Of a stretch of DNA of 64,000 bases, positions 30,012 through 39,277 are shown piece by piece (the stretch's first letter is position 1; each line of letters opens with the position of its first letter). The DNA comes from Agathobacter sp. (GTDB lineage: Bacteria > Bacillota > Clostridia > Lachnospirales > Lachnospiraceae). The notes under the pieces were generated by a model. The model was not told the DNA's origin, made no database searches, and saw nothing but the letters and a program-made list of their open reading frames with translations. The DNA lies in contig JALEKN010000049.1 in assembly GCA_022769125.1 (NCBI GenBank), positions 44,011-108,010 on the forward strand, given 5' to 3'. Both the position numbers and the translations under genes were made by a program.

Positions 30012-31102
30012 AACTAACACAGACAGTACCGGCAGATGACGGATACCGTATGCCGGGCGAATTTGAACCGCATAGGGGATGCCTTATGATCTGGCCTGTA
30101 AGACCGGGATCATGGCCGTATGGGGCAAAGGAGGCGCAGGAAGCATTTACAAGGATCGCCTGCGCGATCGCGGAAAGTGAGCATGTCTGGATGCTGGCGG
30201 CTCCCTCAGATGCCGAGACGGTAGAAGCACATTTCGCATCGGAGAAAAACATCTCTGTCCTGCCCATCCAAACAGATGATGCGTGGGCAAGGGATGTCGG
30301 ACCGACATTCGTAAAGGGAAATGCGCTGCGCGGTATTGACTGGTCTTTCAATGCGTGGGGTGGCAGCTACGATGGACTTTATGCGGATTGGGATCAGGAT
30401 GATGCCGCAGCATCAAAGATCTGCGATGCACTGCAATTTGACTATTACGACGCGAAGCATTTTGTGCTTGAAGGTGGCGCGATCCATACGGATGGGGAGG
30501 GAACTCTCCTTGTGACGGAGGCATGCCTTTTAAGTCAGGGGCGCAATCCAATGCTTGGCAAAGCGCAGATCGAGGAGCAGCTAAGAGCTTATCTGGGAGT
30601 TGAAAAAATCGTCTGGCTTCCGCATGGAATCTGGAAGGATGAGACGAATGAGCATGTTGACAATATATGCGCATTTGTACGTCCGGGAGAGGTTGTGCTG
30701 GCATGGACGGACAACAAGGACGATCCACAGTGGGAATACAGCAGGGCAGCACTTCAGGTTCTTGAGACGGAAACAGATGCAAAAGGAAGACCATTTGTTG
30801 TGCATAAGCTCCCGATTCCGGAAGTGCCGGTCTGTATTTCCGCGGAGGAGCTGGACGGTTTTGTATTTGCAGAGGGTGAAGACCAAAGAGAGGCAGGGGA
30901 GCGGCTCGCGGCAAGCTATGTCAATTTTTACATTGCAAATGGCAGTGTGATCGTTCCGCAGTTTGGGGACGCAATGGATGGAATTGCAGTTGATACCCTT
31001 AAGGAATTATTCCCGGACAGGGTGATATGTCCGGTATTTGCACGTCCGATTATAGTCGGGGGCGGAAATATCCACTGTATCACGCAGCAGATCCCATTGT
31101 GA
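30008..31102 (+). CDS. aguA: Agmatine deiminase
   Basis: MPGEFEPHRGCLMIWPVRPGSWPYGA, WARDVGPTFV, GGGNIHCITQQ. Confidence 0.96.
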   Translation: MKLTQTVPADDGYRMPGEFEPHRGCLMIWPVRPGSWPYGAKEAQEAFTRIACAIAESEHVWMLAAPSDAETVEAHFASEKNISVLPIQTDDAWARDVGPTFVKGNALRGIDWSFNAWGGSYDGLYADWDQDDAAASKICDALQFDYYDAKHFVLEGGAIHTDGEGTLLVTEACLLSQGRNPMLGKAQIEEQLRAYLGVEKIVWLPHGIWKDETNEHVDNICAFVRPGEVVLAWTDNKDDPQWEYSRAALQVLETETDAKGRPFVVHKLPIPEVPVCISAEELDGFVFAEGEDQREAGERLAASYVNFYIANGSVIVPQFGDAMDGIAVDTLKELFPDRVICPVFARPIIVGGGNIHCITQQIPL

Positions 31103-31122
31103 TAGAAGATAAGGAGAGCCAG

Positions 31123-31998
31123 ATGAGAAAAGTATCAGTTGCAGCAATTCAGATGAGGTGTACCGATTCGGTTGGAGATAACATTGCCCAGGCTGAACGG
31201 ATGGTGCGTCAGGCCGCGGAGATGGGGGCAAATGTGATATTGCTTCCGGAACTGTTTGAACGTCCGTATTTTTGCCAGGAGAGGCGATATGAATATTATG
31301 AATATGCAAAGAGCGTGGAAGAGAATGATGCGGTAGTGTATATGAAGAAACTGGCAAAGGAGCTTCATGTTGTGCTTCCGGTCAGCTTCTATGAAAGGGA
31401 TGTGAATGTCCTGTATAATAGCATTGCCATGATTGACGCGGATGGCAGTGTTCTTGGTGTTTACCGGAAAACCCATATTCCGGATGACCATTTCTATCAG
31501 GAAAAGTTCTATTTTACTCCGGGGAATACGGGATTTCGCGTCTGGAACACAGCGTATGGCTGTATTGGAGTGGGCATCTGTTGGGATCAGTGGTTCCCGG
31601 AAACCGCGCGTGCAATGGCAGTAAAAGGGGCAGAGCTCTTACTTTATCCGACCGCAATCGGCAGTGAGCCGATCTTAGAATGTGACAGCATGTCACATTG
31701 GCAGCGGGTAATGCAGGGACACGCTGCCTGCAATCTGATGCCGGTCGTGGCGGCAAACCGCATCGGAATCGAAAAGGTTGTACCATGCAGGGAGAATAAT
31801 ATGCAGGAATCTGCGTTACAGTTTTTTGGATCATCGTTCATTGCGGATGAGACGGGAGCAATGCAGGCAGAGGCCTCCAGAGATCATGAGGAGGTGCTTG
31901 TCGCGGAATTTGATCTGGACGAGATCGCTTCCAACCGCCTGAATTGGGGACTTTTCCGGGACAGACGGCCTCAGATGTATCAGGATATTATCAGGTAA
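31123..31998 (+). CDS. aguB: N-carbamoylputrescine amidase
   Basis: Nitrilase-family motifs (LLPELFERPYFCQE, GVGICWDQWFPETAR); follows aguA. Confidence 0.95.
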   Translation: MRKVSVAAIQMRCTDSVGDNIAQAERMVRQAAEMGANVILLPELFERPYFCQERRYEYYEYAKSVEENDAVVYMKKLAKELHVVLPVSFYERDVNVLYNSIAMIDADGSVLGVYRKTHIPDDHFYQEKFYFTPGNTGFRVWNTAYGCIGVGICWDQWFPETARAMAVKGAELLLYPTAIGSEPILECDSMSHWQRVMQGHAACNLMPVVAANRIGIEKVVPCRENNMQESALQFFGSSFIADETGAMQAEASRDHEEVLVAEFDLDEIASNRLNWGLFRDRRPQMYQDIIR

Positions 31999-32009
31999 AG
32001 GATGCGGGA

Positions 32010-32816
32010 ATGAATACAGAAAATAACCAACACGGAATATCCGGCTTTACACTTAAGACGATCGCGGTCATCAGCATGTTTATCGACCATCTTGGGGCAA
32101 CGGTGCTGGAGCGGATCCTTTTTGGCGGGAGTCTGGAAGCGTCCGCAGCAATATATGTAAATGCACACTGGAATGCGCTCTACCAACTCTATATGGTGAT
32201 GCGCGGGATCGGGCGGTTGGCGTTCCCAATCTACTGTTTTTTGATCGTGGAGGGCTTTTTGCATACGAGAAGCGTACCGAAATATGCGGTAAGGCTTTTC
32301 GTGTTTGCGCTTATTTCGGAAATCCCATTTGATCTGGCGATCCGCGGAAAAGTGTGGGATTTAAGCTACAACAATGTATTTTTTACTTTGTTTATCGGGC
32401 TTGTCGTGATCGCAGGGCTTTGCTGGTGCAGCGAGAAGATCTGCTGCGTGGATGTCAACGGCAATCTGCGGTTCGGAAGTCTTTTCCTTCGCGGGATACT
32501 CAGTATGTTTATGATCTTTGCCGGGATGGCGGCTGCGGAGGAATTTTTTAAAAGCGACTACGGTGCGGCGGGCATCATTGCGATCGTTGTGATCTATCTG
32601 CTGCGAAGGCATCCGAAAACGGCAGTGCTTGCCGCGGTGGTACTGCTGGCACGCCTGTCATCCGAGCTTGAGATCGTCGCATTGGCAGATGTTTTTGTGA
32701 TCGCATATTACAATGGAACAAGAGGAAAGCAGAGCAAGTATTTCTTTTATGCGTTTTATCCGGTGCATCTTCTGCTGCTTGCGGGTATTTGCATGCTGCT
32801 CGGACTTGGAATATAA
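32010..32816 (+). CDS. TraX-family membrane protein
   Basis: GFTLKTIAVISMFIDHLGA, RGIGRLAFPIYCFLIVEGFLHTRSVPKYA. Confidence 0.85.
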   Translation: MNTENNQHGISGFTLKTIAVISMFIDHLGATVLERILFGGSLEASAAIYVNAHWNALYQLYMVMRGIGRLAFPIYCFLIVEGFLHTRSVPKYAVRLFVFALISEIPFDLAIRGKVWDLSYNNVFFTLFIGLVVIAGLCWCSEKICCVDVNGNLRFGSLFLRGILSMFMIFAGMAAAEEFFKSDYGAAGIIAIVVIYLLRRHPKTAVLAAVVLLARLSSELEIVALADVFVIAYYNGTRGKQSKYFFYAFYPVHLLLLAGICMLLGLGI

Positions 32817-32861
32817 TTAGCAGGTACATTATGGCTATAAACAGAGAAAAAGGGGGATACA

Positions 32862-33962
32862 ATGGAAGTTGTATTACAGCATTTGACGAAGAAATTTCCC
32901 GGAAGGGACAAAAAGAACCCGCAGGATGTGATCGCGGTAAACGATTTTGATTTTGTGATCCCGGACGGCAAACTGATCGGACTTTTGGGACCTTCCGGCT
33001 GCGGAAAGAGCACGACACTCAATCTGATCAGCGGACTTTTACAGCCGACAAGCGGCAAAATACTATTTGGGGAAGACGATGTGACGGATCTGCCACCGGA
33101 GAACCGTGGGATCGGACTTGTCTTTCAGAATTATGCATTGTATCCGCATCTGACCGTAAAGCAGAACATTATGTTCCCACTGCAGAATTTTAAGGGAAAG
33201 GACAAGCTGACCAAGGAGCAGATGCTTGAAAAGACGATGGAGGCGGCAAAGCTCGTGCAGATCGACAATCTGCTTGACCGCAAGCCGGGAGAGCTTTCCG
33301 GCGGACAGCAGCAGCGTGTTGCGATCGCAAGAGCGCTGGTAAAAAGACCGCGCGTATTGCTTTTGGATGAGCCGCTTTCCAATCTGGATGCAAGACTCCG
33401 CCTCCAGACGAGGGAGGAGATCCGCAGAATCCAGAAGGAGACGCAGATCACGACCATCTTTGTCACACACGATCAGGAGGAAGCCATGAGCATATCTGAT
33501 ATGATCGTGGTTATGAGAGACGGAGTTGTCCATCAGATCGGAAAACCGCAGGATGTATACGATAATCCCAAGAATCTCTTTGTAGCGAAATTCCTTGGAA
33601 CACCTCCGATCAACGTGTTTGAGGGAACGGTAAAAGACGAGCGTCTTTTTATCGGAGAGGAAGATGTTCTTTCTGTAAAAGGGGCCGCAGATCAGGAGGT
33701 CTATGTAGGAATCCGTCCGGAAGGTTTCGTGCTTCGGGAAGATGGCCCGCTTAGCTGCCGATTAAGCGGAGTGGAGGTCATGGGACGCGATATCAGTGTT
33801 GTATCACGGCATGATGCCTGCCAGAATGTGACGATCCGTTCAATCGTCAGCTCCGACCGGCATGTGGATGTTGGCGGTGAGATGGTACATTTTGCGCTAC
33901 AGCGCGATAAGGTATTCCTGTTTGACAAGAAGACAGAAGATAGAATCGGATTTGAGGCGTAG
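32862..33962 (+). CDS. Sugar ABC transporter ATPase (UgpC/MsmX type)
   Basis: GPSGCGKSTTLN, LSGGQQQRVAIARALVKRPRVLLLDEPLSNLDARLR. Confidence 0.93.
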   Translation: MEVVLQHLTKKFPGRDKKNPQDVIAVNDFDFVIPDGKLIGLLGPSGCGKSTTLNLISGLLQPTSGKILFGEDDVTDLPPENRGIGLVFQNYALYPHLTVKQNIMFPLQNFKGKDKLTKEQMLEKTMEAAKLVQIDNLLDRKPGELSGGQQQRVAIARALVKRPRVLLLDEPLSNLDARLRLQTREEIRRIQKETQITTIFVTHDQEEAMSISDMIVVMRDGVVHQIGKPQDVYDNPKNLFVAKFLGTPPINVFEGTVKDERLFIGEEDVLSVKGAADQEVYVGIRPEGFVLREDGPLSCRLSGVEVMGRDISVVSRHDACQNVTIRSIVSSDRHVDVGGEMVHFALQRDKVFLFDKKTEDRIGFEA

Positions 33963-33967
33963 ATGAT

Positions 33968-34870
33968 ATGAAAAAAAATTGGAAGAACAACAGTCTGAAA
34001 GGCTGGCTGTATCTGCTGCCTGCCATTTTGTTTTTGGGACTCTTTATGGTATATCCCCTGATCGATGTATTTGTGTATTCCTTTGAGGAAGGATACAATT
34101 TTGCATCGCAGACCTACTTCGGAACCGGATGGTATAATTACTCGTATGTACTGCATGATCCGTTTTTCCTGCAGGCACTGAAAAATACATTTATTCTGGT
34201 TATTATTACAGTTCCGCTGTCTACTGGAATTGCACTTTTGATATCGGTCGGGCTGAATTCTATCAAGCCGCTTCGGAAATTTCTGCAGACGGTCTATTTC
34301 CTTCCGTATGTGACGAACACGCTTGCGGTCGGACTGGTATTTATGATCCTGTTCAAAAAGACGGCGTATTCCGACGGACTTGTCAATCTGCTGATCCACT
34401 TATTCGGAGGCAGCTCGGTAGATTTTATCGAGGGACCGTATTGGGCGAAAATGTTCGTTCTGTGCTTCTATACGATCTGGGTTGTCATGCCGTTTAAGAT
34501 CCTGATCCTTACGAGCGCACTCGCCTCGGTAAATCAGGACTACTACAACGCGGCGAGGGTGGACGGAACATCGAAATTCCGCATCTTTTACCGCATTACC
34601 TTGCCGATGATCTCACCGATGATCTTTTATCTGGTCATCACCGGATTTATCGGTGCGTTTAAGGCGTACAGCGATGCGGTTGCACTGTTTGGAACGAACT
34701 TAAATGCGGCGGAGATGAACACGATCGTCGGATATATCTACGATATGCTGTACGGAAACAGTGGCGGTTATCCGTCCTATGCGTCCGCGGCAGCGATCCT
34801 TCTGTTTGCGATCGTGCTTACCATCACCTGTATTAACCTGTTGATCAGCAAAAAATCCGTACATTATTAA
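33968..34870 (+). CDS. Sugar ABC transporter permease 1
   Basis: Multi-TM, EAA-like loop YNAARVDGTSKFRIFYRITLPMISP. Confidence 0.92.
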   Translation: MKKNWKNNSLKGWLYLLPAILFLGLFMVYPLIDVFVYSFEEGYNFASQTYFGTGWYNYSYVLHDPFFLQALKNTFILVIITVPLSTGIALLISVGLNSIKPLRKFLQTVYFLPYVTNTLAVGLVFMILFKKTAYSDGLVNLLIHLFGGSSVDFIEGPYWAKMFVLCFYTIWVVMPFKILILTSALASVNQDYYNAARVDGTSKFRIFYRITLPMISPMIFYLVITGFIGAFKAYSDAVALFGTNLNAAEMNTIVGYIYDMLYGNSGGYPSYASAAAILLFAIVLTITCINLLISKKSVHY

Positions 34871-34882
34871 GAGGGTGGCAAA

Positions 34883-35758
34883 ATGAACAATTCCGTTGAT
34901 TACATCCGAATCGAAAAAAAGGCAAAGACCAAAAATAAGATTGCAAAGACGATCACCTATTTCTTTTTGATCCTGTGGGCGATCCTCGTACTGTTTCCGT
35001 TTTATTGGATGGTACTAACCTCGCTAAAGAGCTATAGTGCGTATAACTCCGAGTATATCCCGAAGTTTTTTACGTTGTTGCCGACTTTGCAGAATTATGC
35101 AGATGCGTTTTCAGCTGTTCCGCTGGCAAAGTACTTTCTGAATACAATTATTTTTACTGTAGTGACAACGGCAGTCATGCTGGTGGTCATCACACTTGCA
35201 GCTTTTGCGTTTGCAAGGTTGGAATTCAAAGGAAAGAATATTGCCTTTATCCTGTTCCTTTCCCTTATGATGATACCGAATGAACTTGTCATCATTACAA
35301 ACTTTGTGACCATTACGAACTGGAACATGCGCAATACGTTTCCGGGACTGATCCTGCCATCGGTAACGTCGGTCTTTTACATCTATCTGCTCAAGGAGAA
35401 TTTCGAGCAGATCCCGGACAGCCTGTATTACGCTGCGAAGGTGGACGGCACATCGGATTTTAAGTATCTGCTCAAGGTGATGATACCGATTTCGAAGCCG
35501 ACGCTGATTACAATCACGATTCTTAAAGTAATCGAGTGTTGGAATTCCTATGTCTGGCCGAGACTGATCACGGATGATCCGAATTATTTTCTTGTATCAA
35601 ACGGGATTCAGGAAATCCGTGAAAATGGATTCGGACGCGAGAATATTCCGGCAATGATGGCAGCGGTTGTTGTGATTTCGGTACCTCTTATCGTTCTCTT
35701 TTTAATTTTCCGGAACAAAGTCATGGAGGGTGTTTCGAGAGGAGGAACCAAAGGATGA
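34883..35758 (+). CDS. Carbohydrate ABC transporter permease 2
   Basis: PFYWMVLTSLK, YYAAKVDGTSDFKYLLKVMIPISKP. Confidence 0.92.
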   Translation: MNNSVDYIRIEKKAKTKNKIAKTITYFFLILWAILVLFPFYWMVLTSLKSYSAYNSEYIPKFFTLLPTLQNYADAFSAVPLAKYFLNTIIFTVVTTAVMLVVITLAAFAFARLEFKGKNIAFILFLSLMMIPNELVIITNFVTITNWNMRNTFPGLILPSVTSVFYIYLLKENFEQIPDSLYYAAKVDGTSDFKYLLKVMIPISKPTLITITILKVIECWNSYVWPRLITDDPNYFLVSNGIQEIRENGFGRENIPAMMAAVVVISVPLIVLFLIFRNKVMEGVSRGGTKG

Positions 35759-37374
35759 AATTACGCATGAGAAAACTGCTGGTGCTTTGCGCAGGACTTC
35801 TTGTTTTGTCCACAAGTATGGCAACCCTGACGGCATGCCATGGTGCAAAGGAGCGGAGCGGCTTTGAAATGCCGGATGAATTTGATACCTCAAAATCATA
35901 TGAGATTACATTCTGGGCAAAAAACGATACCAATAAGACACAGACGACAATCTATGAGAATGCGATAAAATCATTTGAGGAGCTGTATCCGAATATCACC
36001 GTCAATCTCCGGTTATATACAGACTATGGCAAGATCTACAATGATGTTATTACGAACATCGCAACGAATACCACACCGAATGTCTGCATCACGTACCCGG
36101 ATCATATTGCCACATACCTGACGGGAGATGAGCTGGTAGTTCCACTTGAGAATCTGTTTTCAGACAAAAAATATGGACTTGGCGGAAGCGAGGTCCGCTT
36201 CGATTCTCCGACGGAGGAAGAGATCATTCCACAATTTCTGGAGGAATGCTCATTTGCCGGACATTATTATGCAGTTCCGTATATGCGTTCCACCGAGGCG
36301 TGCTATGTAAATAAGACATATGTAGAAAAGCTTGGATATACTCTTCCCGATACCCTGACATGGGATTTTATATGGGAGGTATCGGAGGCGGCAATGGCAC
36401 AGGATGCCGATGGCAATTATCTGGTAAACGGACAGAAGGTTCTGATCCCATTTATTTACAAATCTACAGACAATATGATGATACAGATGCTGCGCCAGCT
36501 GGATGCAGGATATTCTACCGATGCCGGTGACATTCTTTTGTTTAATGATACTACGAAGGAACTTCTGTATTCCATTGCAAAACACAGTGCAACGGGGGCG
36601 TTTTCAACCTTTAAGATTTCCAGTTACCCGGCGAATTTTTTAAATGCCGGCCAGTGTATTTTTGCGATTGATTCTACCGCAGGTGCGACATGGATGGGAA
36701 CAGATGCACCGCTTTCGGACATCAGTGATGATAAGCTTGTCGATTTCGAAACAGAGGTTATGACGATTCCGCAGTTTGATCCGGATAATCCGCAGATGAT
36801 TTCGCAGGGGCCTTCTGTGTGCATTTTTAATAAGAGCAATCCGCAGGAGGTAATGGCATCCTGGCTGTTTGTACAGTATCTGCTGACAAATGATGTACAG
36901 ATTGCTTATGCCGAGACAGAAGGGTATGTTCCGGTTACTTCAAAAGCGCAGAACTCCGAAGAGTATCAGGACTATCTCTCCAGAAGCGGTGAGGACAATC
37001 AGACCTATTATCCGGTAAAAATAAGTGCTTCCAAGCTGTTACTTGACAATACGGAGCATACGTTTACGACTCCGGTATTCAACGGTTCGGCATCACTTAG
37101 GGATGCAGCAGGACAGCTCATCGAAACTACGGTCAAATCTGTGCGCAGAAAACAGACAGTTGACGAGGCGTTTATGGATAAGCTGTACGAGGAGACAACC
37201 GCTTTATACCGGCTTGACCAGATTGAGAGTGCTGATGCTGCGGGAGAGCGCCGCAATCTTGGCGCACTTCCGGCCCCATCTGTGGTTTTACTGTCTGTTC
37301 TTGCGGGAACGTGGGTGCTTATTATACTTTATGTTGTATTTTCCAAAATAAATGCACGGAGAAATCGGCAATAA
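35755..37374 (+). CDS. Extracellular solute-binding lipoprotein with extra C-terminal TM helix
   Basis: Lipobox LTAC; YEITFWAKNDTNKTQTTIYENAIKSFEELYPNITV; C-terminus VVLLSVLAGTWVLIILYVVFSKINARRNRQ. Confidence 0.88.
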   Translation: MKLRMRKLLVLCAGLLVLSTSMATLTACHGAKERSGFEMPDEFDTSKSYEITFWAKNDTNKTQTTIYENAIKSFEELYPNITVNLRLYTDYGKIYNDVITNIATNTTPNVCITYPDHIATYLTGDELVVPLENLFSDKKYGLGGSEVRFDSPTEEEIIPQFLEECSFAGHYYAVPYMRSTEACYVNKTYVEKLGYTLPDTLTWDFIWEVSEAAMAQDADGNYLVNGQKVLIPFIYKSTDNMMIQMLRQLDAGYSTDAGDILLFNDTTKELLYSIAKHSATGAFSTFKISSYPANFLNAGQCIFAIDSTAGATWMGTDAPLSDISDDKLVDFETEVMTIPQFDPDNPQMISQGPSVCIFNKSNPQEVMASWLFVQYLLTNDVQIAYAETEGYVPVTSKAQNSEEYQDYLSRSGEDNQTYYPVKISASKLLLDNTEHTFTTPVFNGSASLRDAAGQLIETTVKSVRRKQTVDEAFMDKLYEETTALYRLDQIESADAAGERRNLGALPAPSVVLLSVLAGTWVLIILYVVFSKINARRNRQ

Positions 37375-37449
37375 TACTATTGATTTGTAGTCGATATCAG
37401 GTATAATTAACCTCGTTATTAAAAAAATCTTTCAAAAGAGGTAAAAGAG

Positions 37450-38298
37450 ATGAAAAAACTTACAGCTTTACTTTTGACCGGTGCACTTGTTTTCTCTTGC
37501 ACTGCATGTGGCAACTCCGATGACAACAATTCGGCTGACAGCACGGTAGCAGACACAAGCGTCAGCGAAGCGGCTGATACTGAAGTGACAGATACTGAGG
37601 CAGCTGACACAGAAACAGCAGAGAATACCGAGGTGGCTACAGAGACTCCGGCAGGTGATGATGTTGCAGTTATGTCTTATGCAGATTATGTTGCAGCAGA
37701 TATTGATTCCGAGGTTGTTGTAGAGACTTATGTTCAGGCAAAACAGTCCTGGTGGGAAGACAAGGCAACCGTATATACCCAGGATCAGGATGGCGCTTAT
37801 TTCCTTTATAACATGGCTTGCTCTGAGGCTGATTACGAGCTTCTTACACCGGGAACCAAGATTCGCGTAACCGGATACAAGGCAGAGTGGTCTGGCGAAG
37901 TTGAAATCGCAGATGCAACATTCGAAATCATTGATGGAGACAGCTTTGTCGCAACCGCAACCGATGTTACAGATCTTCTTGGAACAGATGATCTGATCAA
38001 TCTTCAGAATCAGTATGTATCTTTCACAGGAATGACTGTAGAAGCAGCAAATGATAATGGTGATGCTTTCATGTACAATTGGGATGGCTCCGGCGAGGAA
38101 GGAAGCGACCTGTACTTTAACGTTTCTTACAACGGAGCAACCTATACATTTACCGTTGAGTCTTATCTCTGTGGACCGGGAACCGATGTTTATGAGGCAG
38201 TTAAGAACTTAAACGTAGGTGATACCGTGGATATGGAAGGATTCCTTTATTGGTATGAGGGTGTGAACCCACATATCACTTCTGTAACTGTAAAGTAA
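37450..38298 (+). CDS. Hypothetical lipoprotein with acidic/Thr-rich linker, possible OB-fold-type repeats
   Basis: MKKLTALLLTGALVFSCTACGNS lipobox; two VVVETYVQAKQSWW/ YVSFTGMTVEA-like segments. Confidence 0.75.
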   Translation: MKKLTALLLTGALVFSCTACGNSDDNNSADSTVADTSVSEAADTEVTDTEAADTETAENTEVATETPAGDDVAVMSYADYVAADIDSEVVVETYVQAKQSWWEDKATVYTQDQDGAYFLYNMACSEADYELLTPGTKIRVTGYKAEWSGEVEIADATFEIIDGDSFVATATDVTDLLGTDDLINLQNQYVSFTGMTVEAANDNGDAFMYNWDGSGEEGSDLYFNVSYNGATYTFTVESYLCGPGTDVYEAVKNLNVGDTVDMEGFLYWYEGVNPHITSVTVK

Positions 38299-38326
38299 TC
38301 CTGACGAACAGAATACAAAGACAAAT

Positions 38327-38361
38327 AAGGGCTGGTGAAGAGTGATTCTTCACCAGCCCTT
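38327..38361 (+). terminator. Terminator
   Basis: AAGGGCTGGTGAAGA / TCTTCACCAGCCCTT. Confidence 0.85.
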
Positions 38362-38435
38362 TGTGTTTGTTGTGCAATGTGGCGCAGATGCCGGAATAAG
38401 CAGCTTTTTGTGCATGACTAGATAATCGCCCTATA

Positions 38436-39257
38436 TTATGTGGTAGGACGGCGCAGCGGGCAGGAGGACAGGCTGATACGGTCTTTTAAGATATGAAGTC
38501 CACAGTCTGTCAGGTAGTCCTGAAGGATGGCGGGAGACTGCTGGGAGGTCGGTCCGATGATGATCTCGCCAACGAGGTCGGATAAGTGCATATTCAGCTT
38601 TCCGCACATCCGGTTTAATTCCAACGGATAGTATTTCTTGATACGCTCCATGGATACGTGATATTTAGGTTCAACCGCGAATTCATTGAAAATAAACGGA
38701 GAGACTACAAGGCGGAACTCACGTTCGCTGCAGAAGGACGGATGCTTAAATGCAGCGGATTGAACCCATGCATCATTGATGAGCGATTGGAGCGCCGGAA
38801 GATTGGAATCAAAATCAGAAGAATTCTTGATCAGATTGTAGAAAGCATCAACAAGCGGATGCTCCCGCATATCCTCCTGATAGTATACTTCCTGCAGCGA
38901 GATCGGTCCTCCGACCATTTTCTGAAGCAGATCCTCGTGAAATGCGATGCAGACTCCCTGACCGGAATGACCGTAGCGCTCCCATTGGGAGGCATCGTCA
39001 CGGAACTTGGAGAAGCATGCCGCGTAAGCGGAGTAGTGAAATTCTTCCATAAGCTCCTTCTGGAAGAAACTCTCGGTACGGTATACTTTTTCGGTTTCGC
39101 CGTCAGCACTTAATCTTCCTACGACGGCCTTGCAGATACCATTCATAAAAAGGCGCATCTCTGAGGTGTCATTCATATTGAGAATATTGTTCAGGCGCAG
39201 TTCTGCGCATCGTATAATGCCGTCAAATGCGGCAAAATCTGTGTAATGATATAGCAT
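38436..39257 (-). CDS. DUF2971 domain protein
   Basis: LYHYTDFAAFDGIIRCAELRLNNILNMNDTSEM, FSKFRDDASQWERYGHSGQGVCIAF. Confidence 0.88.
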   Translation of the reverse strand: MLYHYTDFAAFDGIIRCAELRLNNILNMNDTSEMRLFMNGICKAVVGRLSADGETEKVYRTESFFQKELMEEFHYSAYAACFSKFRDDASQWERYGHSGQGVCIAFHEDLLQKMVGGPISLQEVYYQEDMREHPLVDAFYNLIKNSSDFDSNLPALQSLINDAWVQSAAFKHPSFCSEREFRLVVSPFIFNEFAVEPKYHVSMERIKKYYPLELNRMCGKLNMHLSDLVGEIIIGPTSQQSPAILQDYLTDCGLHILKDRISLSSCPLRRPTT

Positions 39258-39277
39258 AGAAATACCTCTTGTCGAAA

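Noticed and set aside
33701-34399. 232-aa minus-strand ORF
   Set aside because: Antisense to ABC ATPase and permease genes; biased Gln/Lys composition typical of shadow ORFs.
37550-37670. Repetitive GATACTGAGGCA-like stretch
   Set aside because: Encodes an acidic/Thr-rich linker of a lipoprotein; low complexity rather than a repeat array.
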